A DNA stretch of 60,000 nt from Apostichopus japonicus (Eukaryota > Echinodermata > Holothuroidea > Aspidochirotida > Stichopodidae). Positions 10,331-23,006 of the stretch are shown here, in pieces. Location of the stretch: contig NC_092577.1 of the NCBI RefSeq assembly GCF_037975245.1, forward strand, positions 22,472,398 to 22,532,397. Reading direction: 5' to 3'. Each line of letters begins with the position of its first letter. Position 1 is the stretch's first letter. The position numbers were made by a program, and so were the translations under genes. Below the pieces are notes generated by a model. That model was not told the DNA's origin. It saw only the letters and a list, made by a program, of their open reading frames with translations, and made no database searches.

Positions 10331-13300
10331 TGTAATGCTGACTATACAGTACTAAAAGGTATAAAAACAACAATATGAAGCCATATGAAAATTCAGCATC
10401 TAACTTAGTAAACAGTAGAGCCTATAGAGGAAAATGCCATGAACTTTCCTTCCATGAATATATAGTCCAGCTGCCAACCCCTGCCATTTGTTGTATACTG
10501 TAGTTTGCACTGCAGAGAAAATGGTGTTAACAAGGTTCATTTAATTTTGAAATAATGCTAAGTCCCGCCACCTCATATACACGATATCAATTCTAACACA
10601 TCATGTGTCTGCTTTCTAGCAACACTTCCATATAAAGTTTGAAAAATATCTGACTTACAGAATACAGTTATAGAGTGATTGTACTTTAAAGATTTGTTTG
10701 ACCCTGTGACCTCATCAATATTCATGATTTAACAGGTAAGCAAAAAGCTACAAGTATTAAAAAGTATTTAAATTTCTCTACTGTCTTATATTAATGATAA
10801 ATAACTGTAAAACAACAATTTAATTATCTCTCATTAAATAATAATGCAGTATTCTGGTACAACGTAGATCTGGTACTTAGTCAGCCCTAGTTAGGCAGGG
10901 GAGTGATTTCTCTCAAAAAGTAGAGGGGCGAATGGGAGGGGAGTTTAGTTAAAAAATTATTAAATGTTAGACAATACAGTGTATGCCTACCATTTTATAC
11001 ATCATTGGTGCCATTTTATACATCATTGACTATTTTCTGGTGGTGTATTCGAAAATTAATGCTATCAGTAAGTAGTGCTTAGTACGTGTTGCCATATTAC
11101 CAAAATCTTGGGAAAATTGGGAACCCCCCCTCCCAATCCAAGGGTGCCGCTAATTTCATTGAAATGGCCCCGTAAAATCGAAAAAGTGTTTTTAGCCTAA
11201 CACACTGTAGCATGTGCAAATTTGGATCCTATACCGTCCATTTTTTGAAGATCTTCAAACAATGTAGACCTATTTTCATTCTGATCCATTTATACATGTA
11301 ACTGGTAACCCTACTACCTTAATGTAGTACAGAAGTTACTTAAGATTATTATACTTATGATATAATACAATTATTGTCGAATTTGAAAATGGCTCCTATT
11401 CCTCCCAAAACGGAGCATGGTTCACTACTGTAGGAATCACCGTGAACCAGGCTCTGTTTGTTATTAATCTCGGACCCAAGGCTAACCATTTTCCCTCAAA
11501 AATCTGTATACTTTAATAGTTATAATGTACTGAATTGAAGCTAGAAACCAAAGTTAGCAGTTGAACTATGGTATGGCATCCAATACCTGATATATCGGAA
11601 ATAATGACTTCGACAGACTCCAATGCTACTACAGTGTACGTAATGGGCATTTTACGATTGACTGATAAAACCCCAAAAAAATACTGTTTCTGCTTGGAAA
11701 CCGATCGGTTCCTAACAAACCAAAAAACGTGCAACTTTATGTGTTTGTGCATGTGACACCAAGCTTGTAATTAGGTTTTCTCAGCAATCCAAAGGTGGAA
11801 TGATGTCATACTTGGTACATAGGATGATAGGTTACCCATCTTGAGTAGATGATCCCTATTTATTTTGGTGCCAATATCATGAATATTTATGAGTGGGCGG
11901 GACTTACAGCGATTTCCTTAAAATGTCATCTCGGCAACCGTGTCCGATTTTGATTGAACCTATCAATGCAAAATTTTAAGAAACTAGTGAATTCAAAGAA
12001 TCATGTGTGTGCTGTGCTATTATACCAAGTACTTCACTGCTTCTCTACAACATTATTTCATTTAAGTGTTTATCACAGTATAGTCTTACTGTATGTGAAT
12101 ATCATGTCTAAATTAATTTGCTCAAATGGTACTTGTATTGGGTATTGTGAGAAAATTTATCTAAACTAATAATCTGTATAGAATAACTAGTATGCCTTGC
12201 TTTATAACCGATTCAGATAACGATTATGCAATAATCTGCCCGATTCCGATAACTTTTTGAACACTAGTGTGAGGTGTAGAAAAAATTAATCTCATTAATA
12301 TTCATGAAGAGGCGGGACTTAAAGCCATCTTTTTATTAAAGGTTTGAATGATTAACCCTTGTTTGAGAGTACATTTATATGCCCATACAACATACTCAAT
12401 TAGTTTAACAATTCTTATATTACAATTTGTGTGTACGAGGAGGGCTGAAAACTAAAATTAAATTTCCCGAAACGAAAACATGTTTTGGAAAGCCAATATT
12501 TTCCTTAGTATATGAGATACACTAAAGCCACTACACTAAGGCCATTTTCATTGGGTAAAAGTCACCCTAGGTATCAATTTACAGCTCAATACCTTTCTCC
12601 AAACTCGAGATACAGCCTACAGGCCACCAAAAATGCACAAAGTACAACAGCGCGACTCAGGAGGGCAAAACTTGGGGTCTGGGTCAAATTTCGAGGGGCC
12701 ATATTTTGGAAACTGCTTGGAGTAGAGTGCTATTTTTTTGTGGGTGTTCATTATACCCATAATGGTATGCTGGAAATGATTTCTAGCAAAATCTGAGAGG
12801 GTGACCAGCCAAGATTTTCAGTAAATTTGTTGATTTGGCATGGAATGACCGGTATGTAACTGTAGCCTTTAGACGATTCGGGCTGCATGTGATGGGGACC
12901 TTGCCTTACCGCCATATGTTTGTTATTTACCGCCATGGCAGTAAGGAACTAATCTTATGGCTGAAAGAGCACATTTTTCAGGGGTTATTGTTTGTAGTCT
13001 TCACCAAGACTGTTTGTTAGAACACGAACAACATGTACAAAATCACATTTTTCCGGCTGCATGCCAAATTTGAAAATTAATTTGATTATATTCTTTCCAT
13101 TCATGTAATTTTCAAAAAGATTGAACATTAAATCACTGATGAGATACAACATTGTGTACTGTACCAGCTCTGAGAAATGTGCATATATTGAGAATTTACA
13201 TAATCCAAAATACACAGTTTAAAACAGCCTTCCTTACAGCATGTACTAGTTACTTCCAACCCACGCTGTTCGGCCAAGGTTCCCTAATACATGAAGGTTA

Positions 13301-13940
13301 TAATAATGCACCCCGGCCCTGGCCCTTTCCATATTTGCAAACGGTCTATTTATCCAACACATTCTATATCCCTAACCAACACCTAACTGTCCTATAAGGC
13401 CAAGTAAAAAAAATAGTTTCTCGTCCTAACTTTCCAGAAAATTTGGAGGTGTGGGCCTTTTTTGGGGGGGGGGGCAGGAACCAGAAAGGCGCTTATTGGC
13501 AGCACAGTAACTGCTTTTTTGTGCCTTAGGTGCAATGTTACAGAGACATTGCTTAAGACTTGCGGTCGGCACAAGGCATTTTCAGTAAAAATATTCTAGG
13601 CCTAGTTTTGGTATTGAAAAAGTATCATTTTTTTTTTTTAAATCTTGGTCTATTTAAACAATACTTAGGCCTACTCAAATTGTTCACTACACCAAAGGAA
13701 AATAACCAACATCTAAACAATCAACAACTCAAATCCTTTAATACATCGCTCCTAACTTCAAGTTCACACATGAGCACAGATTAAAATTAATAGAGGAAAA
13801 CAAAAATTGGGCCTAGGTCCTAGGCCTACTGAGTAGTATAGTATAGGCCTAGGCTACCTTATTTATGTTCTTCATATTCCCAGTCCAGTGATAATTGGTC
13901 ATTATAACTTTACTGAGTGCACTAAGTTATTGCACAAAAA
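10331..13940. other. Unassigned AT-rich region, no gene seen
   Basis: No coding stretch is convincing. A short dispersed motif, GCGGGACTTA preceded by ATGA/GAGG-type sequence, occurs at about 11888-11908 and 12305-12320, and inverted at about 10560-10575. Twice it is next to ATATTCATGA, so it may mark decayed copies of one short element. A G-run lies at 13462-13474. TAGGCCTA-type words are frequent from 13590 on. Confidence 0.4.
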
Positions 13941-13941
13941 C

Positions 13942-14981
13942 AGTATTGTTTACACAGGTCCAAAAAACAGGAACCAGGTACCCGAGAGCAGTTACCCGTC
14001 GGGTATCCGGGTACCTGGGAAAAAATTGTTTACCTCGTGTATCACGATTTTCGAGAAATTACATATTAAATGCTATTATAAATGAATTATATTCTCTACC
14101 GACAATGTTTTCATGTTCAAAAATGTATGTGTAAGGTATAAAGCCTTCCTCAATAATTTCCATTTGCTTTTCATTCTGTCATAAAATTGTCAATTACTTA
14201 ATATAATTAGCATTACTACTAATATTAAGTAGTAATGTTGTTAACATCGCACTGCCGCCACTGCTTATGCTTGCTTTCCACGTCTATTGGATCAGACCAT
14301 AAAATATCCCTTTACTTTAGCTCAGTTGTTACTACTACTATCTACTATGCAGGCCCAGGGTTCGCATTAGCCGCGAGATCACGCGATTCACGCAATTTGA
14401 TCACATTTGGAATACACCATTAGTAAAAAGCCACTTGCGATTATTATTTTTTAGTTATCCCGTCTATAATCCATAAACATGTCGTAAAATTCCTTGTCAG
14501 ATTTCCTTCTATGAAATAAACGAATGAATAAATAATAATTTCTTCCACATGGTAGCCTAACACCACACTGAGTCAATGCATGAGAAATCTAGCAAAGCCT
14601 AACCATCTGTTTATTTGCTGAAATTGTGACGCAGTTATAAGATATCCATGGAACACATTCATTATTACTGTTACGTTCGACCACATGGTTGCCTAACACC
14701 ACACTAAGTCAATGGGGTAATCTAGCATAGGCATTTGTTTATTAGCTGAAATTGTGACGCAGTTATAAGATATCCATGGAATACTTTCGTTACTGCTGTT
14801 ATCTTCGACCACATATTTTAGCCTAACAACACACTAAGTCAATGGGAAATCTGCCTAACCGTAGATTTGGAAAAAAAAAAAAAAATTGAACTCACACTTT
14901 GCGTAGGATTCGGGTAATAAATTAGGAACCGGGTAGTATTGCGTCGGGCGGGTACCCGGATAACCCGTGCAAACACTAAAA
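13942..14981. mobile_element. hAT-like non-autonomous element (about 1 kb)
   Basis: The ends are imperfect inverted repeats. The left starts CAGTATTGTTTACACAGG and carries GGGTATCCGGGTACC. The right end, read on the other strand, starts TAGTGTTTGCACGGGTTATC and carries CCGGGTACCC. CAGTG-type ends with GGGTACCCGG-like subterminal blocks are familiar from hAT elements. No transposase is encoded and I could not find a clean 8-bp duplication, so the ends are approximate. Confidence 0.45.
14541..14870. repeat. Tandem triplication, unit about 130 bp
   Basis: The block TAGCCTAACACCACACTRAG, then GTCAATG, then AATCTAGC and GACGCAGTTATAAGATATCC, is present at about 14552, 14688 and (third copy, shorter) 14819. 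Copies 1 and 2 are almost complete; copy 3 ends after the GTCAATGGG block. It lies inside the hAT-like element. Confidence 0.75.
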
Positions 14982-16021
14982 ACAGGTTATTGGAATTTGG
15001 AACTGCTTAATAATGAGGAATTGGGAAATAATGTTTGTGCCGGCTGCACGGTTTCGCTCTGTCCAGATGATGATATACTAGCCTAGGCTACTATACTACT
15101 AGCAATATGCTGTTATGCATAGGCTATAGTCTATATGCCTACACCTAGCCTAGGTGCGCTGCGGAGCCTAACATTAAGTTGCTGACTTGCTGTGCTCCAG
15201 CTAAAAACACAGATGGATTCATCCGTAATTAGCTTAAACCTGACACTAATATCTCCCTATAAACGATTAAAAGTATGCGATGGTGCATTTGAGAAAAGTA
15301 TACTTACCGGTATTACTGTCCCATTTCACAGAGGAAAGAAGAACTGTCAGAATACGGCGTGAAGTGAAACGTCGGACGACAGCATATACAGGTTGCGCAC
15401 AATTAAAATGTGCGGGAACGGCTTATACTACTTTACAATGGGTTTGTTCGCCAATCAGGACACATGTCAGAGTCAGGTGCACTCCTGTTATTACTTGGGG
15501 TGTTACACGTTAACACGCGAGCACTGGGTGGTGCAATACGCGCTACACTCAAACATATTTGAAATGAAACAAACGCTGACGTAGGTTAAAACAACACTCC
15601 AGGTGCTACGTGAAAAGTAACACCCATAAAGTGTTATCATTCAACACTTCAGTTTTGTGTGTATAGACTTATCAGTGGCTATGTGAGTATGTGACATAGA
15701 CGGCATAGTCACAGGGGCATGTCCCCACTCCTCCAGTGGCCCTCATAAAACTTAATGGAGTGCACATTTTGAAATAATGAAGCCAATTCATTCCAAATTC
15801 AATTTAAATCAAATGTAGCAATATGTTTTTTTTTTTAAATGTTTAATGACGAAGACATTTCATAAAGTGGGAAGGAGACACTGCTTTCCACATCCAGTAA
15901 TTGCAGAGTATCCTCTCTTGAAATTGTACTATGTTTCTGCTTAATATCTGTTTGGCTTCGGCAACAGTTAGGCCTCATAGATTCATATCTACCATTCATT
16001 TTAGGAATCAAAATTTCAACC
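14982..16021. other. Unassigned region
   Basis: Nothing codes convincingly. Between 15500 and 15660 there are several GTGTTAC/GTAACAC and AACACT words in both orientations (for example GTGTTACACGTTAACAC near 15497). They could be the remains of a short inverted-repeat element. A T-run is at 15826-15836. Confidence 0.35.
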
Positions 16022-17237
16022 ATGCAAACTCCAGAGTGCAGCCAGAACTGTCGTGAAGGAGTAACAAATTACAGGTACTGTGTGATATGCCAAAAGAAGG
16101 AGAAACATAAGAATGTTCAAAACATCTCAGAGACTGGATTAATATCTTTGCACAATGTAATTGCAGTATGTGAAAATGAAGTTGCAGGCAGAATTAGGCC
16201 AGATATGTGTGAGGACTTTATTGAAAAGTATCATCGTAAGTGGCATGGTCACTGTCGGAAAGGGTATATAAACAAAAGGCGCAAGCTAGTTAAGGAACAA
16301 CTCAGTGGGATCCAGACACCAAACAGCCAAAGAAATACTAGGGCAAACAAACAAAATCAAATTTGAGGATTTCCTGCACCATATGCTCCAAAGTGTATGA
16401 TAAAGAAGGTGTTAAGCCAAAAGGCTTAGTCATGACAACCAATAGGGCAGGTCTTTGTTGAACAAAGCAAAATATCTAAATGATTTCAATATGTAACACA
16501 AAATGGTAAAGCTATTGACATGGTGGCGAAAGATCTGTGTTATCACAAACGCTGCATGGACAAGTGTACATGAACAAACAAAATTCTTAGAAGAGACCTC
16601 ACAGCAGCAAAGAAGAATTCGAAATGATCAGATAGATCTGGGTAATGCAGGTTTAGAATTATCTGAAGCCTCTGCATGTCAAACAATCCCAGATACCATG
16701 CTACAATTTACCCAACACCTGCTCTCTGACAGACCAAATTCAGACAACTCTAATCACCTTACGAGAAAGATACTTGGTTTAGCTCAGCAAATCCTGTCTG
16801 CAACAAAACAACCAACCCCTCTTGCTCTTGGTACATCATTCCACATTTATAATGAATCCCGAAGTAAGAAACGCATCACGACATTTAACCACATAAATCA
16901 GTGTATTAGTTACAGGCAGTTTCAGTGATACCTTACTGGTTTGTGTGAGCAGATCACGGATACTGAGGAAAAGGAAGGTGTTTATTCTCCTCCTAATCTG
17001 TTAGACTGTAATTTCATCCATTATGCCATTGATAATATTGATTGGCATGAAAAAATCCCCTGATGGATCCACCTTTAATGCGATGAGCATCATTGATTAT
17101 GGATACATGTCAGACAGCAAACGGGCCAGTTCAGTTGAATGTCAAGATGAACCTGCCAGTACTGAAACTATCAGTGAAGCAGACACCAATGAGGATTTGG
17201 CGATAGATGAAAATACCAATGGTCAAAACAATGTATG
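16022..17237 (+). pseudogene. Mobile-element-associated gene of unknown function, 5' part
   Basis: Starts at ATG 16022. It opens with a Cys-x2-Cys pair (CVICQKK) and a later HGHCRKGY, then a second block with CTICSK (about 16378) and LCYHKRC (about 16530), which look like zinc-binding pairs. Further on are a block ending PLALGTSFHIYN (about 16830) and one with IDNIDWHEKIP and DGSTFNAM (about 17025-17080). I recognise this set of blocks as a large repetitive protein family of invertebrates that has no agreed function. Several frame changes and stops break it (about 16360, 16480, 16930 and 17060). The gene is interrupted at 17238 by the Kolobok-type element and its remainder lies at 23007-23816. 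It probably belonged to an older mobile element; I do not assign a biochemical activity. Confidence 0.6.
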
Positions 17238-17241
17238 TTAA

Positions 17242-17255
17242 AGAGGCGTGGTCGT
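17242..17255 (+). repeat. Left terminal inverted repeat of Kolobok-type element
   Basis: AGAGGCGTGGTCGT, preceded by TTAA at 17238-17241. It pairs with 22989-23002 with one mismatch. Confidence 0.85.
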
Positions 17256-18425
17256 GACGTAGCGGCTTTTAGAATATTTCTTCTGGACGTCAGAGTTTGG
17301 TACAGTGCATTTCTCTGACGTCACGAAGGTGACGTCACTCAGTACTTTTACGAATGATCACCGCGACGAACATCGGCAACTTTCGCCTGTATGCAGTCTG
17401 CTACATGTACAGTTTCACATAGGGAAAGTCCAGTACACAATGCAGGGAGTGACTGTATTATTGACAAAAGGCTACTGTAAATTAGATATTTAATGCGGAA
17501 ATTAAAAGAACGGAGGTCCACATCGGTTCTTCTTTCCGACGCTTTGATGAGTGGGTTCGACAGTAAAAAGGCTTCGAGACGAAACGAGGTGAATTTAAAG
17601 AAAGTCGATGGATAGGTGACAAAGACCTAACGGTTTCCTCAACACATTGTGAACACCTCCTTCAATGTCATCTCGCTGCATGTCGTTTTTGCTGGTAAGT
17701 GCATAACTTTCAGCATGCATAAACTTTTAAAAATGTAAGTTTGATAGGCCTAGGTCTTCCATCCATAGGTGAACAAGTCATACATTTGATGTAGGCCTAT
17801 AACTGAAACAAAATTGCTTTCTCTCGATCTAGGTGAAGCAAGTACATAAGTATTCCAAGAACCTTTCAGATAATTGATTAGGAATAGGCCGAGGCCTAAT
17901 TTCGGTTGCTAAAGCCTCTTATTTACTGTAGGCCTAACTTCTTCGTGTAGGTTTTATTCTGTCAAGGGTCCTCTTTGGACTTGTTTTTAGTTATGGACAA
18001 TATCAGCATTGATTGACCACTATGGTGAACTGAAGTAGTGCCACTGCCAGGGCTTTATTTCTCAGTTTGAAACTTGTAAGATTGTATCTGAGGACAGTGT
18101 ATCCTCTCATACAGAGAACAGGTGTAAAATGTTTAGATCGAACTTCAGGTTTCCCCCTCCCACACAAGATATATTCTCGTTGAAGATATATTCTCGTTGA
18201 AGATATATTCTCATGACATTAGTAGGAGTTGTATGTGGATCAGCAGTTAACCACAAGTTTGCATTGCCTAGCTGGTTGTATTCAAGTGCTGGAGTCATAA
18301 CAGACCAAAGTTGATGAAGACTTATACCTAAAAATATGTTGCTCTGTTCAGTAGAAAGTGGTGTGAGTGAAATTTGTGCTTTGACAGCCCATGCAACTGC
18401 TTGTTTTTATTACACTTTGTTGAAG

Positions 18426-20690
18426 GTCGTTTCACCGTGATGAAGAAGGTATTGCAGCCCTATCCCATGGTGAAGAAGAACTATTGTGTATTGATGAAGG
18501 GTGAGTATATAGTAAAGACTATCACATAGTTACTCTATGGAAGTTTCTATGGATACAGTTATGCAAGTTCACACTGCTGTATAGTGTGGAGCCAGCCATA
18601 CTGTCAAGCGAGGAACTATTTTCATTCTCATTTAAAGTTTCAAGAAAAGAAGAAGAAAATCAGTTACAGTAAGCTAAGCTAAGGCCTACGGTTTCATGTA
18701 TGACCTATTTCATAGTGAAGTTGGGGTATACATCCTGTTTAAATACTTTGCTAAATGTGGTTTATTAGGTCAACAATTTTGGCCATTGAAACTTCCTATA
18801 TTCCATGCTTTATACCAGAACTATACAAACATTCATTACAATCTTCCCTGCCTAAAGCAAATACCACCAAGAGTACCCTGTTTTGGGCAAAAACAACACA
18901 GGAAATTGAATATCTACAGGTGTTGGTAATGCTAGCACACTGCCCCCCACCCCCACAAAAAAATACAGATACCATGACTGAAATTTTGTGCCTCTGCACT
19001 TAGATTATGGAAGCCTATTTGCATCAGTACTGTAATGTAAGTGCAGAGGCACAAAATTCCATAATCTATTATTAATATACCTGTTGACTGAACTTTTGGA
19101 TTTTCTTTTCACAGAGAATTACTCCCTAATGAAACTGTAGAGAGTGAGGTGTTTCCTCCAGAGCTTGAGATGGACTCCTCAGAAAAACAGAGTGAAGAGT
19201 CTCTTCCAGATAACTGCCCCTCAGGGGAAACTGTTGGTATAATTGAGGAAGCGAAATGTATTGTATCTATAAACAAATTGTTAGAACTGCTGAAGTTAAT
19301 ACATGGGGAGTACTGCACACACACAAACTGTACTAAAATCATATCTTATCAATGGAGTGCTATTGGTACAGCAATTATTTTTTCTTGCAAGTGTGAAGAT
19401 GGCCTTGTGTGGAAAATGGTACTCATAAAACAGATTTTGTGGTATCTTTTCAGGTAACATTCAATATTCGTCAGCTGTAACCATTTCAGGAAACAATTAT
19501 TCTAAAATGGCATTTTATTTTAAAGTTTCCAAATTTGTTTTTGTAAGCAACACAACATTTCTACGTCTTCAAAGGTTGTATGTAACTCCAGCTGTTACAG
19601 CTACTTGGCAGAAGGTCCAAAAGGCAGAATTCTGCAAACTTAAAGACAGAGGTTTATGTGTAGCAGGAGATGCTAGAACAGACTCCCCTGGGCGTTGTGC
19701 GCAGTACTATACTTACAGCTTCATGGATGAAGATTCTTAAAAAATGTTGCATTTAGAGGTAGTTGACGTTAGGGAAGTAGGGGGAAAAAGTCCAAACCTG
19801 GAAAGAGTTGGATTTGAGAGATTATTGGATTTTCTAATGAAATAATTTAAAATCTGTGAAGTAGTGACAGATGCCCATGTTCTGATAAAGGCACAACTAA
19901 TAAAAATGTGTACAATATATGATGGAATTTCTCATCAAGTGGATGTTTGGCATGGGGCAAAGAACCTTGTCAAGAAACTCTCTAACGTAGCAAATACCAA
20001 AGAGAACACTGATCTGCACATATGTATGCCTGCTATAACGTAATAATTTCTGGTACTCCACTAAAGAGTGCGGTGGTAATGATATCACAATCAAGTCAAT
20101 TTTGCTGTCACTTCTCCACCACATTGTAGACGAACACCAGTAGTTGTTATCAATTGATGGTACACCTCGTGAATGTAGTCATCACCACCAATGTGAAAAC
20201 GACCATAGTAAGCCTTATCTGAAGAAGGGATCACCGTCACATGAAGCTCTTAGCCTCTTCCATACTCAAGAAGCAATTTCTTAACACTTTTCCATATGAC
20301 AAAAATTTCAAGCATACTGGTCTCTTGAATCATTTCACAATCATATGCTAATGTATGCCAATAAATGTTGTGCTTATTCTTATGATGGATATGTAACTAG
20401 AATGCTACTGGCTGCTATCGATCACAACTATCACATTGCAAACCAATGTATCTGGCAAAGTGTAGTTAAAGATCAAAACAATGGGGCCTGAAAAAGTCAA
20501 AGTGCCTAAGGCTTTTGGTTACATTCCTGAATTGATGAAAACTGTCTTTCTGCTCAGACAAGAGAATCAGTGCCATTTATTGGCCAGAGTAGTCCTACCT
20601 GAAGATCACCCAAAAATCATCAAACCAAATATTGGCAGTGCTCCAAAGCCTAGTATGAGTGTTAATACTTGCACAGTACCAGCTTAGATT
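18426..20690 (+). pseudogene. Kolobok-type transposase, spliced and decayed
   Basis: Exons can be followed. A small exon at 18426-18500 ends at GTGAGT. It joins in phase an exon from 19115 (after TTTTCACAG) to 19418 (before GTACTC). That exon carries a Cys-x4-Cys and later CKC pair typical of the zinc-binding part before the catalytic core. From about 19550 the core is visible: GDARTDSPG (about 19668), a TDAH block (about 19868) and DVWHGAKNL (about 19943). Further on come SLESFHNHM (about 20310) and LLAAIDHN (about 20405). These Asp-containing blocks and their order match the animal DDE transposase family that I associate with TTAA-targeting Kolobok elements. In-frame stops, for example TAA at 19738-19740, and frame changes make it a pseudogene. 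A possible first exon is at 17665-17694 before GTAAGT. Confidence 0.68.
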
Positions 20691-21588
20691 TGCAAATTCA
20701 GCTGACATGGGGCATTCCTAAGCTACAATGGTTAATTTTGGAAACGAGATGCAGTTTTATTTCACTTGATTTGTTATTGATTAGCACTCTTAATGGCTCG
20801 GAGAGATGTTACATAAAGTTAAGTCTTGATGTGTGCTAAATTTACTACACTTAAAGAGTTATTTAAAGACTCCGTACTTTACTCGTTCATTCAACTTTAT
20901 TATTACTATGTTACAAGTCAAGCAAAGCATGTTCTTTGATTTTCATGTCAAACACAGAGCCCTTGGATTACATTCAATACTATTTTATCCTTGTAACACA
21001 CTGTAACATGTCATTTGATTAATGCCTTAAAGTCTTAAGTATTGTCACTGAGTTTTGCATGCATCTGAGGTGGCAAACTGTAGTCTTATCCAGTGGTGAG
21101 TAGCATTTAGTCAGAACTTCTATCTAGACTAACGAACATATTATTGTAATGGTTTAACATGCAAGTCAATGGGGCTTTTTGTAGGGTTATGACGTTCTAG
21201 TATCTTTAGACTACCTACTGTAGTCCAGCCCCTGTAATAGATGAAACTCAGCTGTTTAAGAGGTCATTTATCAAAATTAAAAGTAGTACAAGCTTGGCAA
21301 CTTGGTCTGATAGCATTCATGGTTTTTAACTGTCTATAACGCATCACAATGTCTGTGATAATACTTCATTTTTTTAGAGAAAGAAAAGAGAATACATTGT
21401 CATGAACTAAATTTGAACTTTTTATACCTTTATTGGAGTGCCCACATCTGTATTATTTGGATCTGCATTTGCTATTTGCCACCTACATTGTAACTTTTTT
21501 CCCCTGATCGTGTCGTTTCATACCTTTCAAAACAAGAAATAAATATTTTTAATCTGTCAGGACAGTTGTTATTCATACAGAGTATAGC

Positions 21589-21851
21589 TCCCTGGTCTCA
21601 CCCCACGGTAAAGAATCACTGCTGTGCGTACAGTACTATACCAGCAGTACCCATTTAGTACTAGATCCTTACCAGGTTTGTATCAGGGCTTGCCATGCTG
21701 GTCACAACCATCCCCTAATCCCTGGCTCACACCCCACGGTATAGAACCACTGCTGTATGTACAGTACTATACCAGCTTAATCCTATAGTCCTAGATTATT
21801 ACCATGTTTGTATTAGGGCTTGCCATACTGGTCACAACCATCCCCTAATCG
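21589..21851. repeat. Tandem duplication, unit about 131 bp
   Basis: Two head-to-tail copies share the blocks CCTGGTCTCACCCCACGG / CCTGGCTCACACCCCACGG, TACAGTACTATACCAGC and TGGTCACAACCATCCCCTAA (21589-21719 and 21720-21851). It lies in the non-coding 3' half of the Kolobok-type element. Confidence 0.8.
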
Positions 21852-22988
21852 CCCTCACTCTCCAAAGCAATGTCATATTCTCGTTTAACCCTTTTTATGT
21901 CAAGCGCCCAAGCCTATAGGGCTATTTTTATTGGTTCACTTTATAATTATAGGCATACGCCTATATATACACTTCACTTACTAGACTTAGCCTAGGCCTA
22001 ATATAGTAATAATAAATATATAATTTCTTTGCTGATGAAATAAGGCCTTGTACATTAAAATTCAAGTTGTAAGTGCATATGACACCCTCCCTCCCAACCA
22101 TGCATTATATTTGACGATTCGTTTGCACTCCGAGAGCACCCTTACCCTTCGCCTTATACCATTACCAGTTAATAATAGACCTAGGCTTACCAATGACACA
22201 TCTAGGCCTAGCCTACCTTAACCTAGACGCTGCGTTGACAGTTATTAACATACCGTAGGTTTATTCTGGCAAGCTTCAGTAGGCCCCTAGTCCCTTGCAC
22301 GGACACCCAGCTCCTGCTCGGCCCCTAGTCCTAGTGCTGGGCTGTCTCTGACTTGTCTTATTACAATTACAACATGAAGGGTCTCCACCGGAAAATTGTG
22401 AATCCCATGATGATTGTAACGCTAGTTCAGATGACATCTTCTTTTGTAATTTTCAAAGAAGGTTTTTCCAAATTCACAAAATATACGTTCGAGCGAATGT
22501 TTCGGCAGTGGTACTGAATGCAGTGTCATATATTGAAGGCGAGTTGTCAACTGGTTGCCTGTACTGTAAGTCTGTAGACACACATACAGCACACACAGCA
22601 ACGGTTCCGATTCGGTTAGTGCGATGAGGACTGTACATTATGTAGCGCATGCACTTCATATTGCCGCTGTGGCAACAACGCCAGTGTTTTGCACACATGT
22701 GTTCGGCAGACTTCTTGGAAATTAGTGGTCAGATACCATTTATACTTCTCTCTTACCTAAAGTAGAATCCATCTTACCAGTCACCTCCGATCTTTTTGCA
22801 TAGTGTAATAATTTACAATATTGTAGTTTATATATTTTTAAATTTTAAAAGCTTGACATTGAATACTAAAAACGAATTTATTTTTTCCCCCTGTTAAAAC
22901 CTCTTACATCACAATGAACAATGCTGTTTGGCAACAAACCTTAAACCAATGAGAAAATTGAAAATTAAATTGCTGTCGATATTTCATG

Positions 22989-23002
22989 ACGACCACGCCC
23001 CT
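22989..23002 (-). repeat. Right terminal inverted repeat of Kolobok-type element
   Basis: On the minus strand AGGGGCGTGGTCGT; followed on the plus strand by TTAA at 23003-23006, the second copy of the target duplication. Confidence 0.85.
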
Positions 23003-23006
23003 TTAA

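Larger units (their letters stand above)
17242..23002 (+). mobile_element. Kolobok-type DNA transposon (5.76 kb), TTAA target site
   Basis: The left end reads AGAGGCGTGGTCGTGACG from 17242. The right end, read on the other strand from 23002, begins AGGGGCGTGGTCGTCATG. Thirteen of the first fourteen bases match. TTAA flanks both ends (17238-17241 and 23003-23006). TTAA duplications with AGGG-type ends are the mark of the Kolobok superfamily (also of piggyBac). The transposase remains inside match the family with a DSPG block. Interior sequence at 17690-18000 and 21900-22250 is rich in TAGGCCTA words. The transposase gene is decayed, so this copy is not autonomous. Confidence 0.82.

Noticed and set aside
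17242-23002. piggyBac element
   Set aside because: TTAA duplications fit piggyBac too, but the ends do not start CCC/CCY and the encoded blocks (DSPG, TDAH, DVWH) are not those of piggyBac transposases.
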